Assembly (NCBI GenBank): GCA_030263275.1 | Contig: SZOR01000003.1 | Coordinates: 31,668-95,667 of the forward strand | DNA: 64,000 bases | Direction of reading: 5' to 3' | DNA from: DSNY01 sp016861185 | GTDB taxonomy: Bacteria; Pseudomonadota; Gammaproteobacteria; Burkholderiales; Burkholderiaceae_F | Shown here: piece by piece, positions 9,668 through 21,412 of the stretch | How the letters are laid out: each line of letters starts with the position of its first letter | Position numbering within the stretch: position 1 is the stretch's first letter | Position numbers and translations under genes: made by a program | Notes under the pieces: generated by a model | What the model saw: the letters and a program-made list of their open reading frames with translations, nothing else | Told to the model about the DNA's origin: nothing | The model's database searches: none

Positions 9668-12007
9668 ATGTATCGGATCCTCAGGCGGGAAGCTTTTTCC
9701 GACACGACCTTCCTGTGGGAAGTGGAGGCACCCGACGTCGCGCGCGCCGCCGAGCCGGGACACTTCGTGATGCTTCGCCTGCACGAAGGCAGCGAGCGCA
9801 TCCCGCTGACGGTCGCCGACTACGACCGCGACCGCGGCACCGTCACGCTGGTGATCCAGGCGCTCGGCAAGACCACGCTCGAGATGCGGGATCACTACAA
9901 GGCGGGCGACGGTTTCGCCGACTTCGTCGGTCCGCTCGGGCTGCCGCAGCACGTGAGCCGGACGGGGCACGTCGTGCTGGTCGGCGGCGGGCTCGGCGTG
10001 GCGCCCGTCTATCCGCAGCTGCGCGCGTTCAAGGCGGCCGGCAACCGCACGACCGGGATCATCGGCTTCCGCACCAGGGATCTCGTCTTCTGGGAGGACA
10101 AGTTCGGCGCGTACTGCGACGAACTGATCGTCTGCACCGACGACGGCAGCTACGGCAAGCCCGGCTTCGTCACCGCCGCGCTGAAGGAAGTGCTCGAGCG
10201 CGACCAGCCCGACCTCGTGATCGCGATCGGCCCGCTGCCGATGATGAACGCCTGCGTCGAGACGACGCGGCCGTTCGGCGTAAAGACGATGGTGTCGCTG
10301 AACGCAATCATGGTCGACGGCACCGGCATGTGCGGCTCGTGCCGCGTGACGGTCGGCAACGAGATCAAGTTCGCGTGCGTCGACGGTCCCGACTTCGACG
10401 GCCATCAGGTCGACTTCAAGGAGCTGATGCTGCGGCAGAAGCGCTTCAAGGGCGAAGAAGCCGCGGCGAACAACGACTACGCGCACGTCTGTCAGGTCGA
10501 GAAGGTCCTGTTCGAGCAGAACAAGACCAACTACAAGAAGTACAAGGACGTCGCCCCGCACGCGACCAGGATGCCCGAGCGCGATCCGCTCGAGCGCTCG
10601 CGGAACTTCAAGGAAGTGAACCTCGGCTATTCGATGGCCGACGCGCTCGCGGAAGCCGAGCGCTGCATCATGTGCAGCAAGCCGGCGTGCATCGAAGGCT
10701 GCCCGGTGTCGATCGACATTCCGCGCTTCATCAAGCACCTGCTGGTGCGCGATCTGGACGGCGCGCTCGCGGTGATCAACGAATCGAACCTGCTGCCGTC
10801 GATCTGCGGGCGTGTGTGTCCGCAGGAATCGCAATGCGAAGCGCAATGCATCGTCGGGCGCAAGCTCGAGTCCGTGGCGATCGGGCGGCTCGAGCGCTTC
10901 GTCGGCGACAACGCGAAGCCCCGCGCTGCCGCGCCGCCGCGCTTCGACAGGAAGCTCGGAAGCGTGGCCGTGGTCGGCTCGGGGCCGTCCGGGCTCGCGG
11001 TCGCCGCGGACCTCGTCCGCTACGGTTGCGACGTCACCGTCTACGAAGCGCTGCACGTCGTCGGCGGCGTGCTCCAGTACGGCATCCCGTCGTTCCGCCT
11101 GCCGCGCGAGATCATCGCGCGCGAAGTCGATGCGCTGAAGGCGCTCGGCGTGAAGTTCGAGACGAACAAGGTGATCGGCAAGACCTTCTCGATCCCGCAA
11201 CTACTGGGCGAGATGGGTTTCGACGCGGTGTTCGTCGGCGCCGGCGCGGGTGCTCCGGCCTTCCTCGGCATCCCCGGCGAGTTCGCGGGGCAGGTCTACT
11301 CGGCCAACGAGTTCCTGACGCGCGTGAACCTGATGGGCGGCGACAAGTTCCCGTATCTGGACACGCCGATCACGCTCGGCAAGAGCGTGATCGTGATCGG
11401 CGCCGGCAACACCGCGATGGACTGCCTGCGCGTGGCCAAGCGGCTCGGCACGCCGACGGTGCGCTGCGTGTACCGCCGCTCGGAGGCCGAGGCGCCGGCG
11501 CGCGTCGAGGAACTGCGGCACGCGAAGGAGGAAGGCATCGAGTTCTTCTTCCTGCACGGCCCGGTCGAGATCCTGGTCGATGCCGAAGGCAACGTGCGCG
11601 GCATGAAGGTGCAGAAGATGGCGCTCGGCGAACCCGACGACAAAGGCCGCCGCAAGCCGGTGCCGCTCGACGAGTTCGTCGAGCTGGAGTGCGACACGGT
11701 GATCTACGCGCTCGGCACCAAGGCCAATCCGATCGTCACCAAGTCGACGCCGGGGCTGGAGCTCAACAAATGGGGCTACATCGTCGCCGACGAGTACACG
11801 CAGGCGACCAGCGTGCCCGGCGTCTTCGCCGGCGGCGACATCGTCACCGGCGGCGCCACCGTGATCCTCGCGATGGGCGCAGGCCGCCGCGCCGCGCGCG
11901 CGATCGGCGCGTATCTCGCGAGCGGCAAGACCCAATGGCCGATCACGCAGGCGGATGCCGAGGCCTTCGTGCCGCCGGCGCCGGTTGCGGCCGAGGCCGA
12001 ACGATGA
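9668..12007 (+). CDS. Fused NfnA-NfnB-like ferredoxin:NAD(P) oxidoreductase
   Basis: 779 aa. Residues 1-280 are a PyrK/NfnA-like FAD and nucleotide domain ending in a [2Fe-2S] motif (GTGMCGSCRVTV, about 218). From about 325 onward it is GltD/NfnB-like: two cysteine clusters (CIMCSKPACIEGCP, then CGRVCPQESQCEAQC), FAD motif VVGSGPSGLAVAADL (about 432), and second nucleotide site VIVIGAGNTAMDCLR (about 575). The family couples NADH, NADPH and ferredoxin (electron bifurcation) or reduces polysulfide (SudAB). The PFOR and ferredoxin downstream favour the Nfn role. The ATG at 9668 begins MYRILRREAF at the domain edge. Confidence 0.85.
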   Translation: MYRILRREAFSDTTFLWEVEAPDVARAAEPGHFVMLRLHEGSERIPLTVADYDRDRGTVTLVIQALGKTTLEMRDHYKAGDGFADFVGPLGLPQHVSRTGHVVLVGGGLGVAPVYPQLRAFKAAGNRTTGIIGFRTRDLVFWEDKFGAYCDELIVCTDDGSYGKPGFVTAALKEVLERDQPDLVIAIGPLPMMNACVETTRPFGVKTMVSLNAIMVDGTGMCGSCRVTVGNEIKFACVDGPDFDGHQVDFKELMLRQKRFKGEEAAANNDYAHVCQVEKVLFEQNKTNYKKYKDVAPHATRMPERDPLERSRNFKEVNLGYSMADALAEAERCIMCSKPACIEGCPVSIDIPRFIKHLLVRDLDGALAVINESNLLPSICGRVCPQESQCEAQCIVGRKLESVAIGRLERFVGDNAKPRAAAPPRFDRKLGSVAVVGSGPSGLAVAADLVRYGCDVTVYEALHVVGGVLQYGIPSFRLPREIIAREVDALKALGVKFETNKVIGKTFSIPQLLGEMGFDAVFVGAGAGAPAFLGIPGEFAGQVYSANEFLTRVNLMGGDKFPYLDTPITLGKSVIVIGAGNTAMDCLRVAKRLGTPTVRCVYRRSEAEAPARVEELRHAKEEGIEFFFLHGPVEILVDAEGNVRGMKVQKMALGEPDDKGRRKPVPLDEFVELECDTVIYALGTKANPIVTKSTPGLELNKWGYIVADEYTQATSVPGVFAGGDIVTGGATVILAMGAGRRAARAIGAYLASGKTQWPITQADAEAFVPPAPVAAEAER

Positions 12008-12018
12008 AAGACCGCTTG

Positions 12019-12080
12019 CACCACAGAGGCACGAAGACACAGAGGAAGACGTACTTGTTCTTCTCCGTGCCGCTGTGGTG
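12019..12080. repeat. CACCACAG...CTGTGGTG inverted repeat (family C)
   Basis: An imperfect palindrome with outer arms CACCACAG (12019-12026) and CTGTGGTG (12073-12080), and inner arms rich in CACGAAGACACAGAGG. It lies between the nfn-like gene and the rubrerythrin gene. A close relative is at 55885-55950 and a diverged one at 60154-60262. Confidence 0.75.
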
Positions 12081-12110
12081 AATATCCGGCCCCCGAATGA
12101 GGACCTGTCC

Positions 12111-12746
12111 ATGAGCATCTGCCCCCGCTGCAAGCGCCCGCTCGAAGACGACGAGCCGTACATCTGCTGCGCCGGAGTGGAACTGCGCTGGCGCTGCGCG
12201 GAGTGCGGCAAGGTCAGCGAAGGCTTCGCGTTTCCGTACGGCATGTGCCCGCACTGCAAGGGCAGGCTCGAACTGCTCGAGCGCGGACCGGTCGACGACG
12301 CACGCGCGCTCGAGGCCGTCCGCAAGGCCTTCGAGATTGAGTTGGGCGGACACGCGTTCTACGAACGCGCCGCGCGCGACGCGGCCGATCCGGTGCTGCG
12401 CGAGCTGTTCGGCCGCTTCGCGGCGATGGAACGCGAGCACATGGCCACGCTGTCGAGGCGCTACCACGCGGAACTGCCGCCGCCGTCGGCCGACTTCCAG
12501 CTCGACCGCGCCGCGATCTTCGCCGGCGTCGATCGCAAGCCCGAGGATCCGGTCAACCTCTTCCGCATCGCGATCGCCTTCGAGCAGCGCGCGGTCGACT
12601 TCTTCACGCGCGAAGCCGACGCCGCACCGGCGGGCTCGGTCGAACGCGAGCTGTACAAGGAGCTCGCGGCCGAGGAACGCGAGCACGTTGCGCTGCTGAC
12701 GACCGAATTCCGCCGCTGGGAAGCCGGCAAGGCCGGCATCCTGTAA
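12111..12746 (+). CDS. Rubrerythrin-like protein with N-terminal zinc/rubredoxin-like ribbons
   Basis: 211 aa. The N-terminal 55 residues hold cysteine pairs CPRC, CC, CAEC and CPHC. The remainder is a four-helix ferritin-like domain with iron ligands in FEIELGGHAFYE, EREHMATL, AFEQRAVDF and EEREHVALL, the two E..H repeats of rubrerythrins. Likely role: peroxide removal protecting the oxygen-sensitive PFOR just downstream. The Cys domain is N-terminal, the reverse of classical rubrerythrin. RBS TGAGGA at 12098-12103. Confidence 0.85.
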   Translation: MSICPRCKRPLEDDEPYICCAGVELRWRCAECGKVSEGFAFPYGMCPHCKGRLELLERGPVDDARALEAVRKAFEIELGGHAFYERAARDAADPVLRELFGRFAAMEREHMATLSRRYHAELPPPSADFQLDRAAIFAGVDRKPEDPVNLFRIAIAFEQRAVDFFTREADAAPAGSVERELYKELAAEEREHVALLTTEFRRWEAGKAGIL

Positions 12747-12763
12747 CCCACGGACCTGCAACC

Positions 12764-16401
<3,638 letters not shown>

Positions 16402-16405
<4 letters not shown>

Positions 16406-17409
16406 GCGTCGATCTGCGCACCTCGTATCTCGGCCTCGCGCTCGCGCATCCGATCGTCGCGTCGGCTTCGCCGCTGACCGGCTCGATCGACAGCCTGAAG
16501 CGCCTGCAGGACGCGGGCATCGCCGCGGTCGTTCTGCCTTCGCTGTTCGAGGAGCAGATCGAGCACGAAGAGATGGCCACGCACGACCTGATGCTGTACG
16601 GCGCCGAGCTTTCGCCCGAGGCGCGCGGCTTCTTCCCCGAGCCGCAGCAGTACCGCACGGGTCCGGATCGGTATCTGAAGCTGATCGAAGACGCCAAGCG
16701 CGCGCTGTCGGTGCCGGTGATCGCGAGCCTGAACGGCCATACGCCGGGCGGCTGGACCGGCATCGCGAAGCGTTTCGAGCAGGCCGGCGCGGACGCGATC
16801 GAGCTGAACGTGTATTTCCTCGCCGCCGATCCGGAAGACACGAGCGCCGCGGTCGAGGCGCGCTACATCGGGTTGGTCGAATCGGTCACGCGCCAGGTGT
16901 CGATTCCGGTCGCGGTGAAGGTGTCGCCGTATTTTTCCGCGATGGCCAACATGGCCGTGCGGCTGTCGCGCGCGGGCGCGCGCGGGCTCGTGCTGTTCAA
17001 CCGCTTTCTGCAGCCCGACATCCTGCTCGACGAGCTGGCGGTCGCGCCGCACCTGGTGCTGTCGACGTCCGACGAGCTGCGGCTCGCGCTGCGCTGGATC
17101 GCGATCCTGCGCGGGCGCATCGACGCCAGCCTCGCCGCGACCGGCGGCGCGCACACGGCCGACGACGTGCTGAAGCTGCTGCTCGCCGGCGCCGATTGCG
17201 TGATGGTCGCGAGCTGCCTGCTGCGCAACGGTCCCGCGTATGCGGGCAAGCTCGTGCGCGGCGTTCAGGCGTGGATGGCCGAACGCGAATACGAGTCGGT
17301 CGCGCAGATGAAGGGTTCGCTGTCGCAGCAGTCCTGCCCCGATCCCGACGCTTTCGAGCGCGCCAACTACATGAAGGCGCTCACTTCGTACACCAGCGAC
17401 TTCGTTTGA
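16402..17409 (+). CDS. Dihydroorotate-dehydrogenase-like FMN protein
   Basis: 335 aa TIM-barrel flavoprotein of the PyrD superfamily: NGHTPGGW, AIELNVYFL, VAVKVSPYF, LVLFNRF and the FMN-phosphate loop TGGAHTADDV...GADCVMVAS. Such proteins are often encoded next to PFOR in anaerobes. Their substrate is not established, and an orotate role is doubtful because the cofactor context is ferredoxin/PFOR. It is translationally coupled to nifJ. The physiological reaction is unknown. Confidence 0.8.
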
Positions 17410-17447
17410 GCTCCCGGCGAATCGCCGAGGCCGATTCGCCGCGCGAA

Positions 17448-17490
17448 CCTCCCCTCTCGCCTTGCGGGAGAGGGGCGGGGGCGAGGGGCG
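17448..17490. repeat. CTCCCCTCTCGC/GCGGGAGAGGGG palindrome (family B)
   Basis: A hairpin of pyrimidine-rich CCTCCCCTCTCGC and GCGGGAGAGGGGCGGGGGCGAGGGG between the dehydrogenase-like gene and the ferredoxin gene. It resembles the unit at 30234-30275. It could attenuate read-through to the ferredoxin. Confidence 0.65.
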
Positions 17491-17525
17491 AACGGACCTC
17501 CCTACCGGACCCACAGGAGAACACC

Positions 17526-17771
17526 ATGGCATTGATGATCAACGACGACTGCACGGCCTGCGACGCCTGCGTGGAACCCTGCCCGAACCAGGCGATCACG
17601 GCGGGTTCGCCGATCTACGTGATCGACCCGGCGAAGTGCACCGAATGCGTCGGCGCGCACGACACGCCGCAATGCGTCGACGTTTGCCCGGCGGACTGCA
17701 TCGTTCCCGATCCGAACCACAAGGAGTCGCGCGAAGAGCTGCAGGCCAAGTACGAGCGCCTGCACGGCTGA
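17526..17771 (+). CDS. 2[4Fe-4S] ferredoxin, Alvin (YfhL/Allochromatium) type
   Basis: 81 aa. Cluster I: CTACDACVEPCP. Cluster II: CTECVGAHDTPQCVDVCP, with the extra residues between cysteines and the C-terminal helix (SREELQAKYERLHG) typical of Allochromatium-type low-potential ferredoxins. RBS AGGAGA at 17515-17520. It is the probable electron carrier between PFOR and the Nfn-like enzyme. Confidence 0.93.
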   Translation: MALMINDDCTACDACVEPCPNQAITAGSPIYVIDPAKCTECVGAHDTPQCVDVCPADCIVPDPNHKESREELQAKYERLHG

Positions 17772-18138
17772 AACCGTGCGTGTCGTCGCCGCGGCCGCGA
17801 ATCGCGCGGCTGGCCTGTCTTTCGGCGTCAATCTCCATCTTCGCACCGGTGCCTTCCGCGTCGAGCGGCAGCGCGACGGCTCGCATTCACGCGAAGATCA
17901 AACAAGGCCCGCGCGCGTCGGCGGCGATTGACGATGGTCAACGTGGGCGACAGCCGCAACGCCTACGTTACCGCCCTGAGGAAACGGCGCGCGCGGTGAC
18001 GAACCGCGCGATGCGAACCGGTACGACGGTGACACACGACGAGCGATCCATGTCCGATCGGCAGACCAGGGGGAGACCCGAGGCGCCTCGTGCGGACCCG
18101 GTGCTGCGCGCGAACGCGGCACCGGGGCGGAGGCCACG
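17772..18138. other. Intergenic region upstream of nuo
   Basis: 367 bp with no convincing gene. It contains one perfect Fnr-like dyad (17928-17941) and the nuoA Shine-Dalgarno (GGAGG, about 18129). No further promoter elements can be assigned with confidence. Confidence 0.6.
17928..17941. promoter_or_regulatory. Crp/Fnr-family operator (TTGAC-GATG-GTCAA)
   Basis: A perfect dyad of the same class as the frd/nfn sites, centred about 204 bp upstream of nuoA. It implies oxygen- or NO-responsive control of this nuo operon. Confidence 0.72.
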
Positions 18139-18504
18139 ATGAGCCCGTATGCCGTCTTCCTGCTGTACCTGCTCGCGATCCTCGGCTTCGTCGGCTTCAC
18201 GCTGCTGCTGAACAGGCTGCTGGGACCGCGGCCCGCGCCGACCGACGTCAAGCTCGAGCCCTTCGAGTGCGGCGCCACGGTCATCGATCCGACCAACGTC
18301 AAGGCGGTGCCGATCAAGTACTACGCGGTCGCGATCGTCTTCATCCTGTTCGATCTGGAGACCGTGTTCCTTTTCATCTGGGCGCTCGGCGCGCAGCCGC
18401 TGACCGGCTTCATGCTGGTCACCTTCTTCATCTTCGTGTTCCTGCTCGTGCTGATCCTGCTGTACGTGTATCGCGCGAAGCTGCTCGAAGCGGTGACCCG
18501 ATGA
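18139..18504 (+). CDS. nuoA: NADH:quinone oxidoreductase subunit A
   Basis: 121 aa with three membrane helices. The loop [12 protein letters not shown] carries the conserved Cys, and [12 protein letters not shown] is the family acidic helix motif. It forms part of the quinone-channel region of complex I with NuoH and NuoJ. First gene of nuoA-N; overlaps nuoB by ATGA. Confidence 0.95.
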   Translation: MSPYAVFLLYLLAILGFVGFTLLLNRLLGPRPAPTDVKLEPFECGATVIDPTNVKAVPIKYYAVAIVFILFDLETVFLFIWALGAQPLTGFMLVTFFIFVFLLVLILLYVYRAKLLEAVTR

Positions 18505-19016
18505 AGATGGACCGCAAGACGATCCCGATCGCGCACGAGAAAAGCGGCGCGTTCGAGTTCATCTCGACGAAGAAGGACGAGCTGATCGGCTGGGCGCGCA
18601 AGTTCTCGCTGTTCCCCTACCCCTTCGTCACCGCGTGCTGCGCGATGGAGTTCATGGCCGTGAGCGGCACGCCGTACGACACCGACCGCTTCGGCGCCGC
18701 GCTGCCGCGCTTCTCGCCGCGCCAGTCCGATCTGCTGATGGTCGTCGGCACCGTCACGCACAAGCAGGCGCCGATCCTGCTGAAGGTCTGGGAGCAGATG
18801 TGCGAGCCGAAATGGGTGCTGGCCTTCGGCGCCTGCGCGACCAGCGGCGGTTTCTACCAGAACTATGCCGCGCTGCCCGGCATCGACAGGATCATCCCGG
18901 TCGACGTCTACGTGCCCGGCTGCCCGCCGCGGCCCGAGATGGTGATCGACGGGATCATGCAGTTGCAGGACAAGATCGCGCGCGAGCGGCATCCGATCGT
19001 GACGAAGGACTTCTGA
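18501..19016 (+). CDS. nuoB: NADH:quinone oxidoreductase subunit B (cluster N2)
   Basis: 171 aa. Cysteines for the terminal [4Fe-4S] cluster N2 are in [20 protein letters not shown] and VPGCPPRPE. It reduces quinone at the interface with NuoD. The stop is shared with the nuoC start (TGATG). Confidence 0.96.
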   Translation: MKMDRKTIPIAHEKSGAFEFISTKKDELIGWARKFSLFPYPFVTACCAMEFMAVSGTPYDTDRFGAALPRFSPRQSDLLMVVGTVTHKQAPILLKVWEQMCEPKWVLAFGACATSGGFYQNYAALPGIDRIIPVDVYVPGCPPRPEMVIDGIMQLQDKIARERHPIVTKDF

Positions 19017-19498
19017 TGACCGCCGCGCACGTCGTCGATCGCATGCAGTCGGCGTTGGCACCGCTGGCGCGCGAGACTTCGATCGCGCACGGCGTGCTGG
19101 TGCTGGCCATCGAGCCGGCACGACTGCTGCCGCTGGTGCAGCGGCTGAAGGACGAGTTCGCGTTCGACCTGTTCCTCGACGTCACCGCGGTCGACTGGCT
19201 GGGGCAGTCGCCGCGCTTCGAGGTCGTCTGGCACTTCTACTCGACGCAGCACAAGGTGCGCGTGCGCGTGAAGACGCGCGTGGCCGAAGCGGATCCGACC
19301 GTCGACTCGCTGGTGACGCTGTACGGCGCCGCGCGTTTCATGGAGCGCGAGTGCCACGACATGTACGGCATCGCCTTCCGCGGCAACGCCGACCTGCGCC
19401 CGATCCTGCTGTACGAAGGCTTCGTCGGCCATCCGCTGCGCAAGGACTACCCGAAGCAGCACGAGCAGCCGCTGGTGCCTTATCGGACAGCGGAGTGA
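19016..19498 (+). CDS. nuoC: NADH:quinone oxidoreductase subunit C
   Basis: 160 aa. The conserved 30-kDa subunit signature ERECHDMYGIAFRGNADLRPIL is near the C terminus, ending GHPLRKDYPK. It is separate from NuoD, and an unusual repeat-containing gap of about 180 bp follows before nuoD. Confidence 0.94.
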   Translation: MTAAHVVDRMQSALAPLARETSIAHGVLVLAIEPARLLPLVQRLKDEFAFDLFLDVTAVDWLGQSPRFEVVWHFYSTQHKVRVRVKTRVAEADPTVDSLVTLYGAARFMERECHDMYGIAFRGNADLRPILLYEGFVGHPLRKDYPKQHEQPLVPYRTAE

Positions 19499-19537
19499 GA
19501 CGAATCATGTCCGTGCGTCGGCTCGCTTCCCTGCACG

Positions 19538-19644
19538 AACCCCCCTTTGAAAAAGGGGGGCAGGGGGGATTTCTCGGTGTGTCGATCGGCGTCGGCGCCC
19601 ACAGTCGGGAAATCCCCCCTACCCCCCTTTGCAAAAGGGGGGGA
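19538..19644. repeat. Two inverted family-A palindromic units between nuoC and nuoD
   Basis: Unit 1, CCCCCCTTTGAAAAAGGGGGG followed by CAGGGGGGATTT, runs to about 19573. Unit 2 runs the other way from about 19609: AAATCCCCCCTA then CCCCCCTTTGCAAAAGGGGGG. Together they form a long inverted repeat inside an otherwise overlapping operon. It could pause or partly terminate transcription. Confidence 0.82.
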
Positions 19645-19679
19645 AGTGCAATTCATCGCAGCACGAGGGATCTCGGCCA

Positions 19680-20906
19680 ATGGACATGAAGATCCCCAAC
19701 CCGATCCGCCCGGCGTTCACGGAAACGCAGCGCGACGACACGGTGATCGTCAACATCGGGCCGTCGCATCCGGCCACGCACGGAACGATCCAGATCGTCA
19801 CCGAACTGGACGGCGAGCGCGTGCTGCGCGCCGACGTGCACTGCGGCTACCTGCACCGCGGCTTCGAGAAGGAGTGCGAGGACCACACCTGGCACAACCT
19901 GATCCCGTACGTCGATCGGCTCAACTACTGCTCGGGGCTGATCAACGACTTCGCGTACTGCGACGCGGTCGAGACGCTGATGGGCATCGAGATCACGCGC
20001 CGCTGCAAGCTGCTGCGCACGCTGCTTGCGGAGTACTCGCGCGTTGCCGATCACCTGACCTGTGTGGCGGCGGCGCTGATGGAGCTGGGCGCGATGACCG
20101 CGTTCCTGTACCTGGTCACGATCCGCGACTACATCTACGAGCATCTGGCGGACCTGACCGGCGCGCGCGTGACGTATTCGTACGGCCGCATCGGCGGGCT
20201 CGCGCGCGATCTGCCCGAAGGCTGGCTGGAGCGGCTCGAGCAGATCCTCGGTCAGTTCGACGACTTCGTCGGTCGCGTGCATGGGCTCGTCGACCGCAAC
20301 CGCATCTTCATCGAGCGGATGCGCGACGTCGGCGTGATCTCGACAGCGGACGCGATCAACTGGGGCTACACGGGGCCGATCCTGCGCTCGACCGGCGCGC
20401 CGCGCGACCTGCGCAAGGACACGCCGTATCTCGCGTACGCCGAGCTGGACTTCGACGTGCCGGTCGGCATCAAGGGCGACAACTACGACCGCTACTACGT
20501 GCGGATGCGCGAGATGGACGAGTCCATCTACATGATCCGCCAGTTGATCGACCTGCTGCGCGCCACCGAAGGCCAGCCGATCAACGTCGACGACCGCCGC
20601 TGCACGCTGCCGCCGAAGGAGCTCGTCTACCGCGAGATCGAATCGCTGATCAACCACTTCAAGCTGATCATGGAAGGTCCGCGCGTGCCGGCCGGCGACT
20701 GCTACGTCGCGCACGAATCCGCCAACGGCGAGCTGGGCTTCTACATCGTCAGCGACGGCAGCGGCACGCCGTACAAGGTGCACGTGCGCAGCCCGAGCTT
20801 CGTTCACATGTGCGGCGCGCACAGGATGCTCCAGGGCTATCAGCTTGCCGACATCGTGCCGACCTTCGGCTCGATCAACATGATCGGCGGGGAGTGCGAC
20901 CGGTGA
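19680..20906 (+). CDS. nuoD: NADH:quinone oxidoreductase subunit D
   Basis: 408 aa, the quinone-pocket subunit related to NiFe hydrogenase large subunits. IGPSHPATHGTIQIV holds the conserved His loop, followed by HCGYLHRGFEKECED and RLNYCSGLINDF, ending GECDR. The pattern (THGTIQ, GYLHRGFEKECE) resembles deltaproteobacterial or acidobacterial-type NuoD as I recall it, more than the usual betaproteobacterial one. ATG at 19680 with GAGGGA upstream. Confidence 0.94.
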   Translation: MDMKIPNPIRPAFTETQRDDTVIVNIGPSHPATHGTIQIVTELDGERVLRADVHCGYLHRGFEKECEDHTWHNLIPYVDRLNYCSGLINDFAYCDAVETLMGIEITRRCKLLRTLLAEYSRVADHLTCVAAALMELGAMTAFLYLVTIRDYIYEHLADLTGARVTYSYGRIGGLARDLPEGWLERLEQILGQFDDFVGRVHGLVDRNRIFIERMRDVGVISTADAINWGYTGPILRSTGAPRDLRKDTPYLAYAELDFDVPVGIKGDNYDRYYVRMREMDESIYMIRQLIDLLRATEGQPINVDDRRCTLPPKELVYREIESLINHFKLIMEGPRVPAGDCYVAHESANGELGFYIVSDGSGTPYKVHVRSPSFVHMCGAHRMLQGYQLADIVPTFGSINMIGGECDR

Positions 20907-21412
20907 GCACGCTCGTCGCCACGCCGATCCCGAACAAGACCGGCTCGATGCGGCACCTGCTGCCCGAGTTCGAGCGGATGAAGGCGCGCTTTCCGGCCGG
21001 CTTCGAGTCGTCGCTGACGCTGCCCTGCCTGCGCCGCATCCAGGAAGAGCGCGGCTACGTCGCCGACGAGGACATCGACCTGCTGGTCGACTACCTCGGC
21101 GTGCCGCGCATCCAGATCGAGGAAGTGCTGAGCTTCTACACGCAGTTCCGCCGCAAGCCGATCGGCCGCTGGCACCTGCAGGCGTGCCGCAACGTGTCGT
21201 GCTCGATGCGCGGGAGCGAACGGCTGATCAACCTGCTGCAGAAGAAGCTCGGCATCCGCAGCGGACAGACCACGCCCGACGGCCGCTTCACGCTGTCGAC
21301 CGTCGAATGCCTCGGTTCGTGCGGCACCGCGCCCGTGGTAATGGTCAACGACGCGTATCACGAGAACGTCGACGCGGCGAAGCTCGATGCGCTGCTGGAG
21401 CGGCTGACATGA
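20903..21412 (+). CDS. nuoE: NADH:quinone oxidoreductase subunit E
   Basis: 169 aa, thioredoxin-like [2Fe-2S] subunit (N1a). Ligands are in CRNVSC and CLGSC. The helical N terminus (LPCLRRIQEERGYV) is typical. A GTG start overlaps the nuoD stop. It works with NuoF in the NADH-input module. Confidence 0.93.
   Translation: MSTLVATPIPNKTGSMRHLLPEFERMKARFPAGFESSLTLPCLRRIQEERGYVADEDIDLLVDYLGVPRIQIEEVLSFYTQFRRKPIGRWHLQACRNVSCSMRGSERLINLLQKKLGIRSGQTTPDGRFTLSTVECLGSCGTAPVVMVNDAYHENVDAAKLDALLERLT

Noticed and set aside
17772..18138. A small gene in the gap before nuoA
   Set aside because: Open frames there are Arg-rich, without RBS or motifs.
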